Source of the DNA: Flavobacteriales bacterium
Lineage (GTDB): Bacteria > Bacteroidota > Bacteroidia > Flavobacteriales > Flavobacteriaceae
NCBI GenBank assembly: GCA_011525015.1
Contig: WTJC01000038.1
Location: 1 to 64,000 of the forward strand
Direction of reading: 5' to 3'
Length of the DNA stretch: 64,000 nt
The stretch's first letter is position 1. The number at the start of each line of letters is the position of its first letter. Below the pieces are notes generated by a model that searched no databases, was not told the DNA's origin, and saw only the letters and a program-made list of their open reading frames with translations. Of the stretch, positions 17,531 to 29,057 are shown in pieces. Position numbers and translations under genes: made by a program.

Positions 17531-18187
17531 ATGAAATTTTTTATCGATACTGCAAATCTAGAGCAAATCAAAGAGGCACAGGCCTTAGGAATATTAGACG
17601 GGGTAACTACCAACCCTTCTCTGATGGCTAAAGAAGGAATTACCGGCCATGACAATATTTTAAAACATTACAAAGCCATCTGTGATATTGTTGATGGCGA
17701 TGTTTCGGCAGAAGTAGTATCTACCGATTTTGAGGGTATGGTAAAGGAAGGTGAGGCTTTAGCCGATCTGCATCCACAAATAGTGGTCAAAGTACCGATG
17801 ATCAAAGAAGGGCTTAAGGCAATCGCCTATTTTACAGAACAGGGAATACGCACAAACTGTACATTGGTCTTTTCTGTGGGCCAGGCCTTATTGGCAGCCA
17901 AGGCAGGAGCGACTTATGTCTCTCCTTTTATCGGAAGATTGGATGATATTTCTACAGATGGATTGGTGCTTATCGAAGACATTAGAACTGTTTATGACAA
18001 CTACGAGTTCGAAACTCAAATTCTAGCAGCTTCTGTGAGACACACCATGCACATCGTAGAATGTGCAAAGATTGGGGCAGATGTTATGACCGGACCATTA
18101 AATGCAATCGAAGGCTTATTGAAGCACCCACTAACCGATAGTGGCTTGGAAAAGTTTTTAGCGGATTACGCAAAGGGTAATTCTTAA
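17531..18187 (+). CDS. tal: Transaldolase / fructose-6-phosphate aldolase family
   Basis: A 218-residue member of the small (TalC/MipB/FSA) transaldolase subfamily of the pentose phosphate pathway. Motifs are [38 protein letters not shown], the catalytic lysine in [39 protein letters not shown] (core block) and LAASVRH. The length suits the short form and not the 320-residue TalB type. Transaldolase and FSA activity cannot be separated with certainty by eye. Confidence 0.93.
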   Translation: MKFFIDTANLEQIKEAQALGILDGVTTNPSLMAKEGITGHDNILKHYKAICDIVDGDVSAEVVSTDFEGMVKEGEALADLHPQIVVKVPMIKEGLKAIAYFTEQGIRTNCTLVFSVGQALLAAKAGATYVSPFIGRLDDISTDGLVLIEDIRTVYDNYEFETQILAASVRHTMHIVECAKIGADVMTGPLNAIEGLLKHPLTDSGLEKFLADYAKGNS

Positions 18188-18218
18188 GAATTCGAACCAA
18201 AACAGTCCTAGAATTCGT

Positions 18219-19868
<1,650 letters not shown>

Positions 19869-19905
19869 TAGCGGTAAAATAATTGTTTAGAAAATAGAGG
19901 ACTTA

Positions 19906-20613
19906 CTAGGTATTAAAGTACTTGGAATTCCAAATAAAAGGATTGAAATTTTTTCCTAATGCGAAGGCGTAGAAAACTGTAATTCCTACAACCCCTTTAA
20001 ACATAAACATATAAAGGATAAACCATTGGGCAAAATCCTCATTTTTCGAAAACAATCCACTTGGAATAAAGCTTGTCAAAATAAACGACAATAAAGCTAG
20101 TGCAATTAACAGGTGTACAGGCCCTCTCATTGGCCATACAAAAGCTTTGCGATAACGACTCAAATCATTACCCCACTTGTGAATAAGGTAGTAATGGCCG
20201 TTTCCGATTGGAGCGAATAAAAGAGGATCATCTTTATCTTCTAACTTAAACAATTTAGAAGGAGCCATCACTTTTAGACCTTGAAGCGTGAGGTCGTGTT
20301 CTTTTTCAAGATTACTCATTTTGAGTATCGCTTCTTCAGGCAATTGAGGCTTAAAATATTTGATGTCTAGAAATCGAAGTCGGTATAATACACAAATTTT
20401 CTCTATGTTTTCTAGGGTATAAACACGCGAAGAATCTAAAAGATCGATATTGAAAGCGTTGGATTGGCCTGATTTGGTTAATCTAGAGCTTAAATCCTCT
20501 TCATGTGTAGAGGTTCTCAAATTTTGATCAGCCATCAGCTTGTCGAATACCTCCTGATGATTTGGTGCTTGAAGTTGCTGTAACTCTTCTTCGATATTGG
20601 TTTTATTCCACAT
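19906..20613 (-). CDS. Conserved-type membrane protein of unknown function
   Basis: I do not recognise the family. The 235 residues comprise a soluble N-terminal part (about 1-160) with charged helices and a compact segment (FAPIGNGHYYLIHKWGNDLSRYR), and two predicted transmembrane helices near 168-188 and 198-222. The segment LSRYRKAFVWPMRGP just before the first helix is basic-aromatic, consistent with a membrane-interface region and a cytoplasmic N-terminus. It sits 66 bases downstream of pheT on the same strand and may be cotranscribed. No catalytic motif is visible. Confidence 0.7.
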   Translation of the reverse strand: MWNKTNIEEELQQLQAPNHQEVFDKLMADQNLRTSTHEEDLSSRLTKSGQSNAFNIDLLDSSRVYTLENIEKICVLYRLRFLDIKYFKPQLPEEAILKMSNLEKEHDLTLQGLKVMAPSKLFKLEDKDDPLLFAPIGNGHYYLIHKWGNDLSRYRKAFVWPMRGPVHLLIALALLSFILTSFIPSGLFSKNEDFAQWFILYMFMFKGVVGITVFYAFALGKNFNPFIWNSKYFNT

Positions 20614-20679
20614 ACCTCACTATTTTTTTTAAATGTAGAGAATAAAAAATGGAACCTAAAAAATTGTTTAAGGCAAAAG

Positions 20680-23094
20680 TTACCTTAATTCGACATTAAA
20701 AGATTCAACTAGTGCTTTGGTAATTCTTCCCATTGTACTGTCAATTTGTTTGTCGGTCAAGGTTTTGTGCCTGTCTTCTAGTATAAAGCTCAGCGCATAA
20801 GACTTTTTGCCCGCTGGCAGTTCCTTTCCTTCGTAGACATCAAATAGAGAGACTTCTTTCAATAGTTTTGAAGCTGATTGTCGAGCTACTTCTTGCAGTT
20901 GTTCAAAACGAAGACTTTCATCAACAAGTAAGGCTAAATCTCTTTTGACTTTTGGAAACTTATTGAGTTCATTGAACTTGGGCTTTTCGTTTTGACCAGC
21001 CAGGTCACAAAAATAATCCCACTCAATGATAGTGGTAAATACCTCTTGTGAAGTATCATTTTGAGCTATTATATCTGAAGAAAGACAACCAAATTGAGCT
21101 ATTTTTCGGTTTTTGTGTTTTAACTCTAATCCGTACTGAAAAACTTCATTTTGAATAGATGAGGTTTCTTCAATTTCAATTCCAAATCGCTCAAAAAGGG
21201 CCATTGTAATACCTTTAAGATCGAAGAAGTTGGTATTGTCATCGGATGTTACTGCCCAATGAGCCTTTTGTTTTTTTCCTGTGAGATAGATGCAGAGTTG
21301 ATTTTGCTCCACATATTGTTCGTTATTGAACCCATATGTTTTTCCAAATTCGTAGAGCTTTAGGTGTTGTTGCTGTCTATTAACGTTGTGATTAATGACC
21401 TGCAGCCCTGAGTGAATCAAGTTGTCTCTCATCACATTTAGATCTTGACTAAGTGGATTTAAAATGGAGACCTGCTGCTCGTACAGATTGTGCTTTGCTG
21501 AAATAAGACTGTTGGTCATTACCTCGTAAAAACCAAGAGATGACAAGAATGAGGCCGTTTTATCTTGAAAAGATAAATTACCTTGATTTTTATGATTGAC
21601 TAAAGAGCTATTTAATTTTTGCGCTACGGGAATGTTGTGATACCCATAAACTCTAAGCACCTCTTCAACTACATCAATGTCTCGGGTAACATCCCAACGA
21701 TAAAGAGGAATACTCAATCCATATCCGGCTTCATTTACGCTCAATACCTTTATTTCTAGCGCAGTTAGAATTTGTTGAACATCTTTTTCGGGAATTTGAA
21801 CTCCGGCGATTTTATTGAGTTTTTCGAAACTCATAAAAAACTGAGGTGTTTCAAACTTTTTTGGATATAAATCCTGTAATTCAGAGGATATAACACCTCC
21901 AGCTAGTTCTTCAATAAGAATCGCTGCTTGTTTTAAAGCGTGTTCGGTCAACTCAATGTCAATTCCTCTTTCAAACCTAAAAGAGGCATCAGTACTCAGA
22001 CCGTGACGCTTTGCTGATTTTCTAGTCGTGACAGGATCGAAAAACGCACTTTCTAAAAATATAGTTGTGGTTTCTTGAGTCACTCCCGAATGTTCTCCTC
22101 CGAATATTCCGGCCAGACACATGGGTTTTTCATTGTCGCATATCACCAAGTCTTCTGCGCTTAAACTTCGTTCAACACCATCTAAAGTGATGAATTTTTC
22201 ATTTTCATCTGCATTTCGAACAACGACTTTTTGCCCACTTATTTTATCGTAGTCAAAGGCGTGAAGCGGCTGACCTATGGAATGCAAAACGTAATTGGTG
22301 ATGTCTACGATGTTGTTTATTGGGTTAAGACCTATAGCCTTTAGTCTGTTTTTTAACCAGTTGGGTGAGTCTGAGACTTTACACTCAGAAATTACTATTC
22401 CACAATATCGAGGAGCTGCTTCTGCGTTTAAAACTTCGATTTCTACGCTATGTTCTCTTTTTTCGACGTGAAATTTATTGGTTGAAGGCAAGTTGAAATT
22501 ACTGGCATGTCCTTTAACTTCAAGATAAGCACGTAAATCCCGAGCTACTCCGTAATGACTCATGGCGTCACAGCGGTTTGGAGTAAGCCCAATCTCATAG
22601 ACATCGTCTTTTGTAATTTCAAATACTTCTGAACACGGAGTTCCAGCAGCAAGTGATGAATCTAAAACCATTATTCCGTCGTGATCTTCGCCGAGTCCAA
22701 TTTCATCTTCGGCACAAATCATTCCTTGACTTAACTCCCCTCGTATTTTACTCTTTTTGATTTTAAAGGATTCTCCAGCGTTAGTGTATAATGTAGTGTT
22801 TACCTTGGCCACAACTACTTTTTGACCCTTTGCAACATTGGGTGCGCCGCATACAATTTGTACAGGTTCTTCTTCACCTATATCAACTTGGGTAACTTTG
22901 AGTCGATCGGCATTGGGATGCTGTTCACATGAGAGTACATGGCCTACGACAATGCCTTCAAAACCTCCTTTTACGCTCTCAAATGCCTCTACACCTTCTA
23001 CTTCTAAACCTAAATTGGTCAAAATTTCAGAGGTTTCATCGACATCGAGGTCAAACTCGAGATAATCTTTAATCCACTGGTGAGAAATCTTCAT
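20680..23094 (-). CDS. pheT: Phenylalanine-tRNA ligase beta subunit
   Basis: The 804-residue beta chain of the (alpha-beta)2 phenylalanyl-tRNA synthetase. In order: N-terminal segment MKISHQWIKDYLEF, OB-fold tRNA-binding domain (about 40-155, GIVVGHVLSCEQHPNADRLKVTQVD-type start), B3/B4 domain with the editing region, B5 domain, the catalytic-like core (TNSLIS, LNPLSQDLNVMRDNL) and the C-terminal FDX-ACB anticodon-binding domain (FPKVKRDLALLVDE). pheS is not adjacent, so the two subunits are encoded apart. It has its own upstream -7 box. Confidence 0.98.
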   Translation of the reverse strand: MKISHQWIKDYLEFDLDVDETSEILTNLGLEVEGVEAFESVKGGFEGIVVGHVLSCEQHPNADRLKVTQVDIGEEEPVQIVCGAPNVAKGQKVVVAKVNTTLYTNAGESFKIKKSKIRGELSQGMICAEDEIGLGEDHDGIMVLDSSLAAGTPCSEVFEITKDDVYEIGLTPNRCDAMSHYGVARDLRAYLEVKGHASNFNLPSTNKFHVEKREHSVEIEVLNAEAAPRYCGIVISECKVSDSPNWLKNRLKAIGLNPINNIVDITNYVLHSIGQPLHAFDYDKISGQKVVVRNADENEKFITLDGVERSLSAEDLVICDNEKPMCLAGIFGGEHSGVTQETTTIFLESAFFDPVTTRKSAKRHGLSTDASFRFERGIDIELTEHALKQAAILIEELAGGVISSELQDLYPKKFETPQFFMSFEKLNKIAGVQIPEKDVQQILTALEIKVLSVNEAGYGLSIPLYRWDVTRDIDVVEEVLRVYGYHNIPVAQKLNSSLVNHKNQGNLSFQDKTASFLSSLGFYEVMTNSLISAKHNLYEQQVSILNPLSQDLNVMRDNLIHSGLQVINHNVNRQQQHLKLYEFGKTYGFNNEQYVEQNQLCIYLTGKKQKAHWAVTSDDNTNFFDLKGITMALFERFGIEIEETSSIQNEVFQYGLELKHKNRKIAQFGCLSSDIIAQNDTSQEVFTTIIEWDYFCDLAGQNEKPKFNELNKFPKVKRDLALLVDESLRFEQLQEVARQSASKLLKEVSLFDVYEGKELPAGKKSYALSFILEDRHKTLTDKQIDSTMGRITKALVESFNVELR

Positions 23095-23112
23095 AGACGG
23101 TAATTATTGGGG

Positions 23113-23120
23113 CAAATATA
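23113..23120 (-). promoter_or_regulatory. -7 promoter box of pheT
   Basis: The minus strand reads TATATTTG, identical to the SRP and tRNA-Ser boxes, 19 bases before the pheT ATG. It separates pheT transcriptionally from the leu operon upstream. Confidence 0.55.
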
Positions 23121-23171
23121 AATAGAACTGCAGTACTAGCGCAGCCCTATGCTTGAATAAATCATTTACCA

Positions 23172-24224
23172 TTAAATCAATGAGGCGATATGAGACCCAA
23201 CAGCTTCTGTACCGTAAGTACTGTCTGCATCTAAATCCTTTGTAACCACTTTTGCTTCAAGTGATTGCATAACTGCATTTCGAATAGATGAAGCTTCTTC
23301 TTTTAAGTTCAAATGTTCTAGTAACATCGCAGCTGATAAAATGGATGCCACCGGATTGGCAATATCCAGACCTTTAGCTTGGGGATAAGACCCGTGAATA
23401 GGCTCAAACAGCGCTCCTTTATTTCCTACTGAGGCCGAGGCTAGAAGTCCGATAGAGCCTCCAATAACACTCCCTTCGTCTGATAAGATGTCACCGAACA
23501 TGTTTTCGGTTAAAACGACATCAAATTGAGAAGGGTTTAAAACCATTTGCATGGCAGCATTATCTACAAATAGAAAATCAAGCGAAACTTCAGGATAGTT
23601 TGAAGCCACTTCTTTGACAACTCGTCGCCACAGTCTTGAAGATTCCAATACGTTTGCTTTGTCGACTAGGGTTACCTTATTTCGTCTTAACTGTGCGGCT
23701 TTGAAAGCTAAATGTGCGATGCGCTCGATCTCGTATTGATGATACCCGCACAAATCAGAGGCAAAACTTTGATCTTCTGAGAGCTGTTTTTCTCCAAAAT
23801 AGATTCCTCCTGTTAATTCTCTGTAGATTACAAAGTCAGTGCCCTTAATGATTTCGGCTTTTAATGGTGCTTTATCAATAAGGCTAGGGTAACATTCTAC
23901 TGGACGAATATTGGCAAATAATTCAAGTGCTTTTCTCAAGGCTAAAAGTCCTTGCTCAGGTCGAACCTTTGCACTGGGGTCATTGTCGTATTTTGGGTCT
24001 CCAATAGCGCCGAATAAAACAGCATCACTATTCAAGCATACATCTATCGTTTCAGGAGGCAGTGGGTTTCCAGATTCATCTATAGCACAGGCGCCCATTA
24101 AAGCTTCTGTATAGTTGAATTGGTGCTGGTATTTGGCTGCAACTTTGTCGAGTACTTTCTTGGCCTGGCTTGTGACCTCAGGGCCGATACCGTCTCCGGC
24201 TAAAACGGCTATATTGTAATTCAT
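23172..24224 (-). CDS. leuB: 3-isopropylmalate dehydrogenase
   Basis: An NAD-dependent decarboxylating dehydrogenase, third step of leucine synthesis. At 350 residues it is full length. Motifs are AVLAGDGIGPEV at the N-terminus, GAIGDPKYD, RELTGGIYFGE, VDKANVLESSRLWR and the metal/substrate loop MFGDILSDEGSVIGGSIGLL. Its ATG overlaps the leuD stop by one base (TAATG). It is the last gene of leuA-leuC-leuD-leuB. Confidence 0.98.
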   Translation of the reverse strand: MNYNIAVLAGDGIGPEVTSQAKKVLDKVAAKYQHQFNYTEALMGACAIDESGNPLPPETIDVCLNSDAVLFGAIGDPKYDNDPSAKVRPEQGLLALRKALELFANIRPVECYPSLIDKAPLKAEIIKGTDFVIYRELTGGIYFGEKQLSEDQSFASDLCGYHQYEIERIAHLAFKAAQLRRNKVTLVDKANVLESSRLWRRVVKEVASNYPEVSLDFLFVDNAAMQMVLNPSQFDVVLTENMFGDILSDEGSVIGGSIGLLASASVGNKGALFEPIHGSYPQAKGLDIANPVASILSAAMLLEHLNLKEEASSIRNAVMQSLEAKVVTKDLDADSTYGTEAVGSHIASLI

Positions 24225-24811
24225 TAATCTATATTTTTTTCGAATGCGCTGATTTCTGCTTTTTTACTGAGTAAAAAGTCTATATCATCGAATCCATTTA
24301 TCAAACAGTATTTTTTGTAGGGGTCTATTTCAAAAGAACACTCAATATCTAAAACATCTACAGTACATTTTTGTGCTTCGAGATCTACCTCGATGATGGT
24401 ATCTGGATGCGCTTCTAATCGCTCAAGAATAGCATCCAAATCATTTTGGCTAATCTGTATAGGTAAAATGCCATTATTTAGGGCGTTTCCTTTAAAGATG
24501 TCAGCGAAAAAGCTAGAGATAACAACCTTGAAACCATAGTCGGCTATGGCCCAAGCAGCGTGTTCTCTAGAGGATCCACAGCCGAAATTAGCTCCTGCTA
24601 CCAAAATTGATCCCGTGTATTTTGGATTGTTTAATACAAAATCTGGGTTAGTTTCAGTGTCGTTTAAGTACCTCCAATCTCTGAATAAGTTTGCACCAAA
24701 ACCGATTTTATTGGTAGCCTTGAGAAATCGAGCGGGAATGATTTGATCCGTATCAACATCTGAAATAGGCAAGGGTACTGCTTGAGATTGAAGTTTTGTA
24801 AATTTTTCCAT
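24224..24811 (-). CDS. leuD: 3-isopropylmalate dehydratase small subunit
   Basis: The swivel-domain subunit of isopropylmalate isomerase, which acts with LeuC. The 195 residues include the family motifs [13 protein letters not shown], the loop [14 protein letters not shown] and the strand [23 protein letters not shown]. It follows leuC after eight bases and overlaps leuB by one base, so translation is coupled. Confidence 0.97.
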   Translation of the reverse strand: MEKFTKLQSQAVPLPISDVDTDQIIPARFLKATNKIGFGANLFRDWRYLNDTETNPDFVLNNPKYTGSILVAGANFGCGSSREHAAWAIADYGFKVVISSFFADIFKGNALNNGILPIQISQNDLDAILERLEAHPDTIIEVDLEAQKCTVDVLDIECSFEIDPYKKYCLINGFDDIDFLLSKKAEISAFEKNID

Positions 24812-24819
24812 GTCAATCC

Positions 24820-26190
24820 TTAGGTTAGTGATGTGATTTTTCCTTCTACAGCAGTCATTGCTGCAATTAACGGGCTAGCCAGTAAAGTTCTCGCTCCAGG
24901 ACCTTGTCTACCTTCAAAATTTCGATTTGAGGTGGAAACACAGTATTCATTTGCAGGAATTTTATCCTCATTCATTCCGAGACAGGCTGAGCACCCAGAT
25001 TGTCTGATCTCGAATCCAGCCTCTTCGAAAATTTGAGTCAAACCTTCTTTTTGAATTTGTGCTGAGACTTGTTGTGAACCGGGTACAATTAAAGCGTTTA
25101 CATTGGCTGCCTTGCGCTTTCCTTTGATGTAACTCGCTACAGCTCTAAAGTCTTCAATTCTAGAATTTGTACAACTCCCGATAAACACATAGTTAATGGG
25201 TTTACCTAAGAGTTCTTCTCCTTCCTTAAAGCCCATGTATTCGAGTGCTTTAACTTCGGTTTCGTTTTTAGCCGTCGGAATTTGAGCATCTAATGCCATT
25301 CCCATGCCTGGATTCGTTCCATAAGTAATCATCGGTGCGATATTCGCGGCATCAAAGTGATGTTCTTTGTCGAAGGTGGCATCTTTATCAGAAGGTAGGG
25401 TTTTCCAATAGGCTAATTTCTTATCCCATTCCTCACCTTTAGGAGCAAATTCTCGATCTTTTACATAAGAGAATGTCGTTTGGTCAGGTGCGATCATTCC
25501 TCCTCTTGCACCCATTTCAATACTCATATTGCAAACGGTCATTCGACCTTCCATACTCATGTCTTCAAAAACATCCCCGGCGTATTCAACGAAGTATCCA
25601 GTCCCTGCGTTGGTGCCTAATTGGGCAATAATGTAGAGTATTACGTCTTTTGGTCCTACATTAGGATTTAACTTACCATTTACCGTAATTCTCATGGATT
25701 TCGGCTTATTCATAAGTACGCATTGTGATGCGAATACTTGAGCCACTTGAGAGGTTCCAATTCCAAACGCAATAGTCCCAAAAGCGCCGTGAGTAGAGGT
25801 GTGACTGTCTCCACAAACCATAGTCATTCCAGGCTGGGTAATTCCCAATTCAGGTGACATCACGTGAACAATGCCCTGGTAAGGATGACCAAGACCATAG
25901 AGTGTAACACCAAATTTTTCACAATTTTTGGTAAGTGTATCTACCTGTTTTCTAGACAGGGCGTCTTTAATGGTCAAATGCTGGTTAATGGTGGGAACAT
26001 TGTGGTCTGCTGTGGCGACTGTTTTGTCTGTTCGCGCTAAGTCGATTCCTTTATCCTCCAATTCGGCAAAGGCCTGAGGAGAGGTAACTTCGTGTATGAG
26101 GTGTTTATCGATATAAAGAATCTGAGGTCCATCTGGAACGGTGTCAACAACGTGTGCATCCCAGACTTTATCAAAAAGTGTTTTTCCCAT
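24820..26190 (-). CDS. leuC: 3-isopropylmalate dehydratase large subunit
   Basis: The aconitase-type large subunit of isopropylmalate isomerase (456 residues), carrying a [4Fe-4S] cluster. Cluster cysteines are in [13 protein letters not shown] and in [12 protein letters not shown]. Other landmarks are [33 protein letters not shown] and the C-terminal [21 protein letters not shown]. It isomerises 2- to 3-isopropylmalate with LeuD. It begins six bases after the leuA stop. Confidence 0.98.
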   Translation of the reverse strand: MGKTLFDKVWDAHVVDTVPDGPQILYIDKHLIHEVTSPQAFAELEDKGIDLARTDKTVATADHNVPTINQHLTIKDALSRKQVDTLTKNCEKFGVTLYGLGHPYQGIVHVMSPELGITQPGMTMVCGDSHTSTHGAFGTIAFGIGTSQVAQVFASQCVLMNKPKSMRITVNGKLNPNVGPKDVILYIIAQLGTNAGTGYFVEYAGDVFEDMSMEGRMTVCNMSIEMGARGGMIAPDQTTFSYVKDREFAPKGEEWDKKLAYWKTLPSDKDATFDKEHHFDAANIAPMITYGTNPGMGMALDAQIPTAKNETEVKALEYMGFKEGEELLGKPINYVFIGSCTNSRIEDFRAVASYIKGKRKAANVNALIVPGSQQVSAQIQKEGLTQIFEEAGFEIRQSGCSACLGMNEDKIPANEYCVSTSNRNFEGRQGPGARTLLASPLIAAMTAVEGKITSLT

Positions 26191-26196
26191 AAAATT

Positions 26197-27369
26197 TTAG
26201 CTTGCTGAAGAGGGATTAATATTTACTTCTTTCATAATAAGGTGAATATCCTCATTGACAATTTCTTTTTTCTTGTCAGCATGTGACAAGAAAGTTTGGT
26301 AGGCGTTATCGAGTTGTATTTTACTCAATTCGTATCCAATTTCCTTTGCTCTGTAGGCCAAAGCAGCTCTACCAGATCTTGCGGTTAAAATGATGGATGA
26401 AATATTGACACCAACATCGTTTGGATCAATAATTTCATAAGTCTCTCTGTTTTTTATCACACCGTCCTGATGAATACCAGAACTGTGTGCGAAGGCATTG
26501 GAGCCTACAATAGCCTTATTCGGCTGAACAGGCATACCCATTTTATCTGATACCATTTGACTTGTATCGTAAAGCAACTTACTGTCAATGTTTGTGTCCA
26601 AATTGAGGTTGGGATGTTGTCGCATAATCATAACAACTTCTTCTAAAGAGGTGTTTCCAGCGCGCTCTCCAATACCGTTAATTGTGCATTCTATTTGACG
26701 TGCACCGTTTAATACTCCAGCAATTGAGTTGGCTGTAGCAAGACCTAAGTCATTGTGACAATGGCAAGAAATGATGGCTTTGTCGATGTCTTTGACGTTG
26801 TCGATCAGGTATTTTATTTTCTCTCCGTATTGCTCAGGTAGGCAATATCCGGTTGTGTCAGGAATATTCAAAACAGTTGCTCCACTTTTAATTACCTCTT
26901 CACACACCTGAGCTAAGAAGGCGTTGTCTGTTCTTCCTGCGTCTTCAGCATAAAACTCCACATCATCAACAAAGTTTTTAGCGTAAGCAACAGCTTGTTT
27001 CGCTCTTTCTATGATGGTTTTACGGTCTGATTTGAATTTGTGTAAAATGTGTGAGTCAGAAGTTCCAATTCCCGTGTGAATTCTTGGTCTTAAGGCTGGT
27101 TTAAGCGCTTCAGCAGCAACTTCAATATCTTTTTTGACTGCTCGTGTCAAACCGCATACAGCGGCATTTTTTACTAGCTTGGCGATTTCATGAACTGCTT
27201 TGAAGTCGCCAGGCGAAGAAATGGGAAAACCTGCTTCAATAACATCAACGCCTAAAAGGTCCAAACGCTCTGCTATAATTAGCTTCTCGCTCTCGTCTAA
27301 CTTACATCCAGGAACTTGTTCTCCATCCCTTAGTGTAGTGTCAAAAATGTGAACCTTATCTGTTTTCAT
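26197..27369 (-). CDS. leuA: 2-isopropylmalate synthase, short form
   Basis: The committed enzyme of leucine synthesis, condensing 2-oxoisovalerate with acetyl-CoA. The TIM barrel shows [13 protein letters not shown], the metal HxH in [28 protein letters not shown] and the subdomain motif HSSGIHQDG. It ends at residue 390, shortly after subdomain II, so the roughly 130-residue C-terminal leucine-binding regulatory domain of the E. coli-type enzyme (about 520 residues) is absent. A citramalate- or homocitrate-synthase-like specificity is a less likely alternative given the leuCDB context. A -7 box ends four bases before the ATG. Confidence 0.93.
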   Translation of the reverse strand: MKTDKVHIFDTTLRDGEQVPGCKLDESEKLIIAERLDLLGVDVIEAGFPISSPGDFKAVHEIAKLVKNAAVCGLTRAVKKDIEVAAEALKPALRPRIHTGIGTSDSHILHKFKSDRKTIIERAKQAVAYAKNFVDDVEFYAEDAGRTDNAFLAQVCEEVIKSGATVLNIPDTTGYCLPEQYGEKIKYLIDNVKDIDKAIISCHCHNDLGLATANSIAGVLNGARQIECTINGIGERAGNTSLEEVVMIMRQHPNLNLDTNIDSKLLYDTSQMVSDKMGMPVQPNKAIVGSNAFAHSSGIHQDGVIKNRETYEIIDPNDVGVNISSIILTARSGRAALAYRAKEIGYELSKIQLDNAYQTFLSHADKKKEIVNEDIHLIMKEVNINPSSAS

Positions 27370-27373
27370 GAAG

Positions 27374-27381
27374 CAAAGATA
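27374..27381 (-). promoter_or_regulatory. -7 promoter box of the leuACDB operon
   Basis: The minus strand reads TATCTTTG (TAnnTTTG), then four bases, then the leuA ATG at 27369. The spacing equals that of the histidine kinase gene at 1041-1053, so the mRNA should be leaderless or nearly so. This leaves no room for a transcribed attenuator. Confidence 0.5.
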
Positions 27382-27432
27382 TATCTAGCATACGAAAGTA
27401 ATCTTACTCTATTCATTATTTTTGAAAAGGAT

Positions 27433-27447
27433 GTTGTAATTTACAAC
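27433..27447. promoter_or_regulatory. 15-base palindrome between leuA and the divergent gene
   Basis: GTTGTAA-T-TTACAAC is an inverted repeat with seven-base arms and a one-base centre. It lies about 50 bases upstream of the leuA -7 box and 66 bases before the ATG at 27513, a location suited to a dimeric regulator. The regulator is unknown. Confidence 0.4.
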
Positions 27448-27512
27448 GCTAAACGTTAAACATTAAATATAAATTCACTTGTTATCAGTGAGTTAACTCT
27501 AGAATAAATACG

Positions 27513-29057
27513 ATGACAATTAACTCAAAGGACAATTTGTTTGTTTTAATTAAATCGCTCTCCAAGTCAGAAAAAAGACAATTTAAGTTGTACGTGGGAA
27601 GATTGGGTGTAAATACAGATTCAAAATTCCTCAGTTTGTTTAATATTCTAGAGAAACAGAAGGAGTACGATGAGAAACAAGTTTTAGACAGCGGAGTCGT
27701 AAAAAAATCTCAACTCTCTAATCTTAAGGCACACCTTTACAAACAGTTACTGGTAAGCTTACGCTTAAATCCTGCCGTTCAAAATACCAGAATCCAAATT
27801 CGAGAACAATTGGATTTTGCGACCATACTATACCAAAAGGGATTGTACCGTCAAAGTTTGAAAATACTCGATAAAGCAAAATCAATTGCATTAGAACAGG
27901 AAGAAAAAAATATGGCTTTTGAAATCGTGGAATTTGAAAAGCATATCGAAACGCAGTTTATTACACGAAGCATCCCGAGAAGGGCAGAAGAATTGGTTCA
28001 ACAAACAACCCGATTGTCTGAATTGAATCATTTGACCTCTACGCTCTCTAATTTATCCATAAATCTTTACGGAATGATGCTAAAGGTGGGGTATGTTCGC
28101 AGTGACCAAGACTTAAAGCGCGTTCAAGATTATTTTGAAAGGCATTTACCTGCGTTTGATGTGAATGACATGGATTTCAGAGAAAAACTATGGTGGTACA
28201 AAACACATTTATGGTATAGTTTTTTAACTCAGGACTTTTTGTCTTCTTACAAATTCTCTTCTAAATGGGTTTCTTTGTTTACGGCATCGCCAGAGATGAT
28301 TCATACCCATCCGGTGTTTTATATCAAAGGGAATCACTATTTGCTTGAGTCGCTCTTTTTTCTGAAATACCACACCCAGTTTAAACAAGTACTGCACGAG
28401 TTTATTCAAACCACTGCGCGAGAGGATTTCCCGAACAACGACAACCTCAAAGCCTTGATTTTTCTCTATACAGAGCTCAATAAACTCAACTCGTTTTTTA
28501 TAGAAGGTGATTTTTCAAATGGGCTCAGACACGTCAATGATATTTTAAGAGGAATAGAAACCCACAAAGATCTTATCGATGAGCATCACGTGATGCTGCT
28601 GCATTATAAAATTGCCTGTTTGTATTTTGGCAATGGTGATCACCGAAATTGCATAAGACACCTTGAACTCATTATCAAGAGCAAAAAATTAAAAATGCGA
28701 GAAGACCTTATGTGCTTTGCCAGGGTACTTTCTTTAGTGGCGCATTACGAATCGGGTCAGGATTATCACCTTGAAGTTCAACTTAAGCAAACGTATAAAT
28801 TTCTATTGAAAATGAATGACTTGCATTCAGTTCAAAATGAAATGTTGAAATTCTTGAGAAATCTTGGTGGTATTTTTCCAGGAGAGTTACGAGCGGAATT
28901 CCAAAAGCTGTATAACAATCTAAAACAGTATGAACATCACCCTTATGAGAAACGCGCTTTCTTGTACCTGGATGTGCTTTCTTGGCTGGAAGCGCATTTA
29001 CAGAATAAAACAGTAGGAGAGGTGATTAGAGAAAAATACCTACAACTGAGCCGCTAA
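27513..29057 (+). CDS. Long helical-repeat protein of unknown function
   Basis: A 514-residue protein with no signal peptide or membrane segment. It resembles a protein type common in Bacteroidota that begins with a SLSKSEKRQFKLYV-like segment, followed by LFNILEKQKEYDEK and SNLKAHLYKQLLVSLRL. The rest looks like a helical, TPR-like solenoid with many aromatic residues at regular places (ILDKAKSIALEQEEKNMA is one repeat-like helix pair). No catalytic residues are apparent, so a scaffold or protein-interaction role is the most that can be inferred. Its last 18 bases overlap the convergent rluA-family gene. Confidence 0.75.
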   Translation: MTINSKDNLFVLIKSLSKSEKRQFKLYVGRLGVNTDSKFLSLFNILEKQKEYDEKQVLDSGVVKKSQLSNLKAHLYKQLLVSLRLNPAVQNTRIQIREQLDFATILYQKGLYRQSLKILDKAKSIALEQEEKNMAFEIVEFEKHIETQFITRSIPRRAEELVQQTTRLSELNHLTSTLSNLSINLYGMMLKVGYVRSDQDLKRVQDYFERHLPAFDVNDMDFREKLWWYKTHLWYSFLTQDFLSSYKFSSKWVSLFTASPEMIHTHPVFYIKGNHYLLESLFFLKYHTQFKQVLHEFIQTTAREDFPNNDNLKALIFLYTELNKLNSFFIEGDFSNGLRHVNDILRGIETHKDLIDEHHVMLLHYKIACLYFGNGDHRNCIRHLELIIKSKKLKMREDLMCFARVLSLVAHYESGQDYHLEVQLKQTYKFLLKMNDLHSVQNEMLKFLRNLGGIFPGELRAEFQKLYNNLKQYEHHPYEKRAFLYLDVLSWLEAHLQNKTVGEVIREKYLQLSR

